A DNA stretch of 64,000 bases from Aselliscus stoliczkanus (lineage: Eukaryota > Chordata > Mammalia > Chiroptera > Hipposideridae). The translations under genes and the position numbers were made by a program. The stretch lies in NCBI GenBank assembly GCA_033961575.1, contig CM066738.1, positions 100,279,478 to 100,343,477 of the forward strand. Direction: 5' to 3'. The notes under the pieces were generated by a model that had not been told where the DNA came from, made no database searches, and saw only the letters and a program-made list of their open reading frames with translations. Of the stretch, positions 58,340 to 64,000 are shown piece after piece (the stretch's first letter is position 1; each line of letters begins with the position of its first letter).

Positions 58340-58770
58340 GAGGAAGAGGAGACTAGACAGGAAAGGGGGGCAGATCACACAGGCAGTGGGAATCCGCTGA
58401 GGCATTTGAAGTTGGGAATTGACGTGATGATGTTAATAGTTGAGGAAGACTAGACCAATGGTGGCATGGAGGCAGATTTGGAGAGGAGACAGAGTGAAGA
58501 CAAAGAAGAGTGTTAGAAAGATTTGGGGATGAGCCAGGTGAGACTGAGGTCCTGAACTTGGGCTGTGGCTACAGGAGCCTGGAGAAGAGGACCAATTTCA
58601 GAACTGTAGATGGTGGTTTGTGTCAGGATGGATGTGGCTGAGGTGGGGATGCCTGGGTTCCTAGCTTGGGTGTCTGCTGGATAGCTGTGCCATTCATGCA
58701 GAGGCTGGGGGAAGGGGTGGAGGCAAGCAGATACTGGGATCTTAGGTCGGTTGAGTTGGAGATACCTGGG
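58340..58770. mobile_element. Old interspersed repeat, class unassigned
   Basis: 'gaattgacgtgatgatg', 'gactagaccaatggtggcat' and 'tagcttgggtgtctgctgga' are consistent with the same dispersed family seen at 16.0-16.7 and 61.2-61.6 kb. Very degenerate. Confidence 0.35.
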
Positions 58771-58848
58771 GACAGTACACGCCCTTCTTGCCCATGGGCC
58801 AGCCACTGGGCCTGGACCTGTGTGCCTATGGAATGACAGTAAATGCAG

Positions 58849-58851
<3 letters not shown>

Positions 58852-58908
<57 letters not shown>
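58852..58908. repeat. (CT)n microsatellite
   Basis: About 28 uninterrupted CT units, a polypyrimidine tract on the intron sense strand. Likely highly polymorphic. Confidence 0.97.
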
Positions 58909-58910
<2 letters not shown>

Positions 58911-59457
58911 CTTAATCCTGAGGAATAATAGAGGTGGAGATTTGGTACAACGGTAGTCGTTAAGATTGCTCCTGATGTTTGGATTTTTCTTCTTCAGGAT
59001 AGATGTTGAAATTACATCTTTCTGCCCCACTGAGCCCAGGCATGGTCATGTGACCACCTTTGATTAATTAGGAAATGAACTCCTGTTGATATTGAGCCAA
59101 GGCGAGATTTTCAGCTGTGGTGCCTGGGTCTACCCATGAGGGACCTGCACTGAGAAAGAACCTTTTGTTTTTGGCTTTTAAGATGGTGTTGAGATGTTAC
59201 TGATGGTTTTCTAGCATCAGTGAGCCGCTGCTTGCTCAAGTTGTCTTTATAAGAGGCTGAACCTTGTTAATGTTCCTCTCCTAAACTGCAAGTCAGTTTT
59301 GAACTACTTTTTGCCTGAGCATGCGTGTTGAGTGCACGTGCAGGTAGATAAATTAGCTGTGACCAGGAACATGTCTTTTGTCACGGTTATCCTTTCACCA
59401 TAAGTATTTTTAAATGAAGTAAATGTCTCAGACACGTGTTTTTTTGTGTTTTTTTTT

Positions 59458-60362
59458 TTTAAAGCAGCTTTATGGAGATGTAATTCCCATATCATACGTT
59501 TCATCCATTTGAAGTGCACAGTTCACTGGCTTTTAGTATATTCACAGATTTGTGCAACCATCACAATTCTGAAACATTTTCATTGCCCCCAAGAGAAAGC
59601 CCACTCCCCATTCTTTCCCCACACCCCCTCCCCAGCCATAGGCAGCCTCTCATCTACTACCAGTTTCTAGAGATTTGCTTAATCCAGACATTTCATCTAA
59701 ATTGAATCATACAGTACGGGGGTGCCAAAAAAATGTATACACATGACTTGTATTCATCTTTTGTTATCGGTATATATTGAGTATTACAATTTTAATACAG
59801 GTTTTTCTTTTCTTAAAACATGTATACATTTTTTGGCACCCTCTGTGTGGGGTCCTTTGTAACTGGCATCCTTCACTTAGCTTAGTGTTTTCAAGGGCCA
59901 TCATCTATATGGTAGCGTGTCTCCGTACTTCCTCCCTTTTTGGTGTTGAGTAATATGCCAGTGAAATACATATGGTTTCTAAAGTAAAACCATGTGATTT
60001 CTAAAGAGGGAAGCAATGCTGACCCCCCCAGACTTGTGGATCCATTCATCAGTTGATGACCATTTGGCTTGTTTCCATGTTTTGACTCTCATGCATAATG
60101 TTGCTCTGAACATTCATGTGCATTCATTGTACAAGTTATTCTGTGAGCATGATCTCGTTTCTTTTCACTTTGTACCTACGAGTGGACTTACTGGGTCATA
60201 TGCTAACTCTGGGTTTAACCATTTGAAGAACTACCAGACCATTAGCCAAAGCAGCTGCACCATGTTACATCCCTGCTAGCAGTGTATGTGCCTTCCGATT
60301 TCTTCCTGTCCTCACCAGCACATGTTATTGTCTGTCTTTGATGATAGCCATCCTACTGGGTG
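59458..60362 (-). mobile_element. L1 3' region, antisense
   Basis: Antisense L1 3' UTR and ORF2 end: 'cagctttatggagatgtaat', 'gtgcaaccatcacaattctg', 'gccataggcagcctctcatc', 'ccattcatcagttgatgacc', 'agtggacttactgggtcata', 'gatagccatcctactgggtg'. Interrupted by a MITE at 59717-59843. Confidence 0.88.
59717..59843. mobile_element. Mariner-type MITE nested in L1
   Basis: A 127-bp element with near-identical terminal inverted repeats of about 25 bp (gggtgccaaaaaaatgtata and its complement). It interrupts the L1 between 'aatcatacagta' and 'tgtggggtcctttg'. The flanks TA (59715-59716) and TG (59844-59845) fit a TA target duplication with one mutation. No coding capacity. Confidence 0.85.
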
Positions 60363-60369
60363 ACACACG

Positions 60370-61189
60370 TTGCTTTATATCATTCAGCAGGAAACTTAGA
60401 TACCATAGCTGTGCTTTCCTGTCTTGACACATGCTTCCTTTCATTTGCAACTCATGCTTTTATCACTGCATATGGAATTCCAGTGTTGTCTATGTCAGCA
60501 TGTGTATTTTGTCGGGAAATGCTTACCTGCCATTCCCAGGCTCACATTCTCAGTTGAAAATGGGATATTTTGCATCTTGTTCGGTTCTTTGGCTTAATGA
60601 ACTGGTATGTCCAGTGGCTTTTGTCAGAACAATGTTCATGCTTAACCTGAGGTGAGAATCACAAAAATCACATCCTATCACTTCACTTACCTGAGAAACT
60701 GGCTGTGGTTCCTATTTGTCTTTATTCTTTAGCCTACTTCAGTGTGCGGTGGGGAAGATCAAATGCATTTTCAGTGTATATGTTTGAACAGTCATGTTGT
60801 AAAGCCACATGGTTTCTAAATATGGGCGTGATTCTAAAGATGGGGGAGACCTCTGGAGTTCATGTCTTCAGTTAACACGCCTTACTGAGGTATTAGTCTG
60901 TGGTGTTGAGCAGGGGTCCTGCCTTCATGGAGTATCGGGTCTCTTTGAGGGGCAGACCTTAAAGGAACAAAAGCATGTGGGGTTACAGATTTTAACGGGG
61001 CTGTGAGAGGAATGGATCCTCTGTAGGGCAAGGAGAGGGGTTCCCAAGTTTTACTTTCTTTATTGGCAGGGGATGTGCCAGGAAAGACCTGTGAGGAAGT
61101 GACACTAGAGCTGAGACCCAAAGGAAAGGGAGGTGGATTGCCAGAGAGGGACAAGGACACTGTGACAGCGGGAGGGGGTTTCTGAGGGA
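60370..61189. other. Unique intronic stretch
   Basis: No gene or clear repeat recognised. Confidence 0.3.
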
Positions 61190-61650
61190 AGGAAGCTCTG
61201 GCAGCTTAGAGGAAGTGAAATAAATTCAGTGTAGCTGGAGCTTGGGGACTCTGGGAGGGCAGGAGGGACCCAAGGTGGAGGCCAGATTGGGCTGGGCCTT
61301 GTAGACACGCTAATACTTTGGATGTTATTCAAGATGCAGAGAGACACTGCCAGGTGACAGATGTTAACTAGATTTATTGTGGTGACTATTTCACAAGATA
61401 TACATACATCGAAACATTATGCTGTGCAACTGCAGCTAATGTGTTAAGTCAATTATATCTCAACAAAAATCCAAATTAATCATTAAAAAAAATATGCAGT
61501 GAGATATCACTGAAAGGGTGTAAGCAGGGAGTGGCATCATCCGATAGAAGGTCACTCTGGTTGCTGTGTGTCAAATGGATTGCAGTTGTGGGCTGGGAGT
61601 GGTGGCCAGAATGGATGAATGCCGGGCAGCCAGGGATCCACCAGAAACCC
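61190..61650. mobile_element. Old interspersed repeat, split by L1 tail
   Basis: 'gtagctggagcttggggact', 'gctgggccttgtagacacgc', then after the L1 insertion 'gcagggagtggcatcatccg', 'aaggtcactctggttgctgt' and 'gtcaaatggattgcag'. Same dispersed family as at 16.0-16.7 kb; class not assigned. Confidence 0.45.
61350..61493 (+). mobile_element. 5'-truncated L1 3' tail
   Basis: Only the last ~140 bases of an L1: 'caggtgacagatgttaacta', 'tagatttattgtggtgac', 'gtcaattatatctcaacaaa' and an A-rich end. The flanks atgcagagagacactg (61334-61349) and atgcagtgagatatcactg (61494-61512) look like a diverged target-site duplication. Confidence 0.8.
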
Positions 61651-61673
61651 AGCTGGAGGCATGAGCTGAAATT

Positions 61674-61733
61674 GGGGACGGGGGTGGGGTGGGGGTGGGG
61701 GTGGGGGTGGGGGGGTGGGGGGGTGAGGAGGGG
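61674..61733 (+). repeat. (GGGGGT)n G-rich repeat, G4-prone
   Basis: About 60 bases of G-runs of 4-7 separated by single T or TG. It is a tandem minisatellite-like tract on the intron sense strand with very strong quadruplex potential. Confidence 0.9.
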
Positions 61734-61739
61734 AGCAGC

Positions 61740-62148
61740 CTGGCTTTATTCTTTGTTCTCTCCATGAGGATATGCATGCTTTCCTGCCAGCAGCAGGTCC
61801 CACTGCATGCTCGCCTTGAGAGAGTAGTATCTCCTTGAAAGTTTGTTGATAAAAACCCACCCGCAAAGACAAGGCAGAAACCATTTTCTAGCTTTTGGGG
61901 CCATACTTTCCCTTAAACAAGTATTGGAGTGATCCTTTCATAATTAAAAGTCATCAACCAAATTAGAAAATGTGTTTTCACAAGTTGCTAGCACGTGGGC
62001 AAATTTGTTGTTTATTTTCATGGGGTTGAAGTGTGGCTTCTAGTGACAGTTTTGCCCTTGGGCAGTATTTTTAGGGTAAAGGTGTTTTGTTTTGTTTTCC
62101 TGTCAGAATCAATTTGGGAATTTTTGTTTCTGAAGTCTTTGTCTTTTT
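61740..62148. other. Unique intronic stretch
   Basis: No gene or clear repeat recognised. Confidence 0.3.
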
Positions 62149-62165
62149 CTCTCTTGCCTTTTTTC

Positions 62166-62602
62166 CCCCAAAGATTTTTATTGAGGAATTGGGGGAGGGG
62201 AACAGACAAGTTGCTGTCCTTTTGTTCTGGAGTTTAGTTGTGGAGGACATTGCTTCACTGGCCCATGTCGGTATCGTCATTGTGCTCTTCCCAGGTGAGG
62301 CAGATCAGACAGATCGGTCCCTGGCTTCTGGACGGCTGCTCACGGTGGCTCTTGGCAGCTCACACTGGCTCCCAGCTGCTCACGCTGCCTGCCGGCCACT
62401 TACTGTAGCCTATGGCAGCCCACTGCAGCAGGGGCTGCAGCTATGCCGTCCCGGGGACTCACAGCAGCCCAGCTCCACTTTCAGCTGTTGTTCACAATCT
62501 TAGCTGTAGAGGGCAGTGTCACTGGCCCTCATATGAGGGATCTGAACCGGGGCCGCTGACATCCCAAGCCAGCTCTTAACCAACGTGCCACTCAGCCGGC
62601 CC
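62166..62602 (-). mobile_element. Composite SINE (~430 bp family)
   Basis: Minus-strand copy. Tail 'gatttttattgaggaattgg', middle 'cactgcagcaggggctgcag', linker 'gttcacaatcttagctgtag', SINE B head ending cactcagccggcccc. Target-site duplication ctctcttgc at 62149-62157 and 62603-62611. Confidence 0.9.
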
Positions 62603-62705
62603 CTCTCTTGCTTTTTAAACTCCAGTATATTTTTCTGTATAGCATTTAACATAATTAGAAGTCTTTCTGGTACTTGAGAGAAAGGTGCCACAGACATACT
62701 GTAGC

Positions 62706-63800
62706 GTGAAAATAGGTTTCTTGTGGCTGTTGTAGAAAATCAACACGAATTTAGTGGCTTAAAACAATACAAATTTATTAGCATATGAGGTCAGACAATC
62801 AAGTTTGTGAACTCATCCTAGAAAAATTTATGCTACATACCTCACTGCTGAATATCACTATGGTCACCTTTGAAGTACTCCCCTTGGAAAGCAATGCACC
62901 GACTCCAGCACCTAGTCCACCCTTCAAAGCAATTTTGGAATTCTTTTTCTGGAATGGCCATCAGATCTGTCATTGTATTTCCCTTGATGTTCTGAATGTC
63001 ATCAAAATGTCTTCCTTTCAATATTTCCTTTATCTTCAGGTAAATAAAGAAGTCATTGGGGCCAGATCAGGTGAGTAAGGAGGGTGTTCCAATACAGTTA
63101 TTTGCTTACTGGCTAAAAATTCCCTCGTAGACAGTGCCGTGTGAGCTGGTGCATTGTCGTGATGCAAGAGCCATGAATTGTTGGCGAAAAGTTCAGGTCG
63201 TCTAACTTTTTCACGCAGCCTTTTCAGCACTTCCAAATAGTAAACTTGGTAACTGTTTGTCCAGTTGGTACAAATTCATAATGAATAAACCCTCTGATAC
63301 CAACAAAAGGTCAGCAACATCATTGCAACAAGTTTGTGAACTTCATTGTAAGATCTTCATACATTTCTGTAGGTTAGAAGTATGATGAGGATCTCACTGG
63401 CTGAAAACCAAGGTGTTGGCCGGGCTACATTAAATGGGAAGCTAGGGAGCAGGGCCCCTTATCCCACCCTTTCCAGCGTCTAGCGCTAATCCATCCCTTG
63501 ACTCATAGCTTCCGCCCTCCATTTTCACAGCCAGCAATGTAGCATCTCTCTGACCATCCCTGCAATCACACAGGATCCTCTCTCTTACTTCTCCTGCCTC
63601 CCTCTTCCACTTTTAAGAGCCCTGGTGATTCCGTTGTGCCCATCTGAATAATGCAGGATAATCTCCTTGGTTTAAGATCAGTTGATTACCAACCTGGACT
63701 TCCCTTTTCCATTTAATTTAAGGTCGTCGCAGGGTCCAGGGCTTAGGACGTGGACTTCTTTGGCGGCCATGGCTCTGCCTACCATAGTGATAGATTTAAT
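62706..63800 (-). mobile_element. LTR-like relic split by mariner
   Basis: Left part 62706-62785 ('tggctgttgtagaaaatcaa', 'agtggcttaaaacaatacaa') and right part 63362-63800 ('aaaaccaaggtgttggccgg', 'cctccctcttccacttttaa', 'aggataatctccttggttta', 'ggacgtggacttctttggcg') are consecutive parts of one known-looking MaLR-type repeat. It is non-coding. Confidence 0.65.
62786..63359 (-). mobile_element. Mariner DNA transposon, internally deleted
   Basis: 574 bp between TA dinucleotides (62784-62785 and 63360-63361). The left end tgaggtcagacaatcaagtt and right end region (gtgaacttcattgtaagatc) are diverged inverted repeats. Minus-strand 63236-63036 encodes a mariner transposase segment with the conserved HHDNAPAHTA and PPYSPDLAP motifs of the DDE/D catalytic region. 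A frameshift follows directly after SPDLAP. The N-terminal DNA-binding part is missing, so the copy is inactive. Confidence 0.9.
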
Positions 63801-64000
63801 CTTAGGCTGTCTGACATTAGGAGATTGACTCATGGATTCCTATTGCTATTCACCTTAGATCCCACCCCGTCTTCTTCTGGGCACACAGTAGGTGCTTTAA
63901 AACCACAGAGTGGTATTACCTTCTGGAAATGTGTATAAGCTCCCACTGGAATTCATTTGTAGTTAAAAACAGTCTTACGGGAGATGAACTTGATTATCTA
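63801..64000. other. Intron sequence to window end
   Basis: No feature recognised in the last 200 bases. Confidence 0.3.

Larger units (their letters stand above)
3414..64000 (+). other. NEDD4L: NEDD4L intron 1 (5' portion)
   Basis: No second NEDD4L coding exon (start of the C2 domain, residues ESRILRVKVV as I remember them) appears in the window, and no other gene is recognisable. The rest of the window is therefore assigned to the first intron of this large gene. This is inference from exon 1 and the known size of NEDD4L (hundreds of kb in human). Confidence 0.75.

Noticed and set aside
3414..64000. Search for NEDD4L exon 2 or alternative first exons
   Set aside because: No reading frame resembling the start of the C2 domain was found. 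Alternative first exons without a recognisable peptide cannot be judged by eye, so none is claimed.

Overview
The window looks like mammalian, almost certainly bat, genomic DNA. It is dominated by introns and interspersed repeats. The main evidence for a bat is the density of tRNA-derived SINEs of the Rhin-1/VES type, whose 3' tails carry the phrases 'tgttccccaataaag' and 'ggaattggggaaggggaac'. An abundant second tRNA-derived SINE has a head beginning GGCCGGCCGAGTGGCGCGG (called 'SINE B' here). A horseshoe- or leaf-nosed-type bat is my best guess from memory of these families, but the species cannot be fixed by eye.

Only one protein-coding gene segment can be supported. A CpG island (about 2.4-3.8 kb) contains an ATG at 3366 followed by MATGTGEPVYGLSEDE and a strong splice donor (GAG|GTGAGCG) at 3413/3414. 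This matches the first coding exon of NEDD4L, the C2-WW-HECT E3 ubiquitin ligase, in its C2-containing isoform. No downstream NEDD4L exon (start of the C2 domain) was found, so 3414-64000 is best read as the 5' part of the long first intron. The region 1-2.4 kb is 5' flanking DNA.

The intron is a layered repeat landscape. It holds about two dozen SINE insertions, many with clear target-site duplications, including a ~430-bp composite SINE present six times. There is one ancient, internally deleted L1 (about 26.7-30.1 kb) and other L1 3' ends near 32.0, 39.0, 59.5-60.4 and 61.4 kb. Several MIR, MER5A-like and other hAT-Charlie MITE relics are present. ERVL-MaLR-type LTR or internal relics lie near 39.4, 41.4-42.5, 53.2 and 62.7-63.8 kb. 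Three mariner copies lie at 52.0, 56.3 and 62.8 kb, and one small mariner-type MITE sits inside an L1 at 59.7 kb. None of the mobile elements appears intact for protein coding.

The most interesting observations are a mariner copy with an internal inversion that forms a long imperfect hairpin (56663-56760), a SINE fused to an L1 3' tail within one shared target-site duplication (12.7-13.0 kb), the composite multi-module SINEs, a near-perfect 68-bp tandem duplication (43935-44070), G-quadruplex-type runs, and two sequence-defined candidate regulatory motifs just downstream of exon 1. I found no CRISPR array, operon or undescribed gene system.
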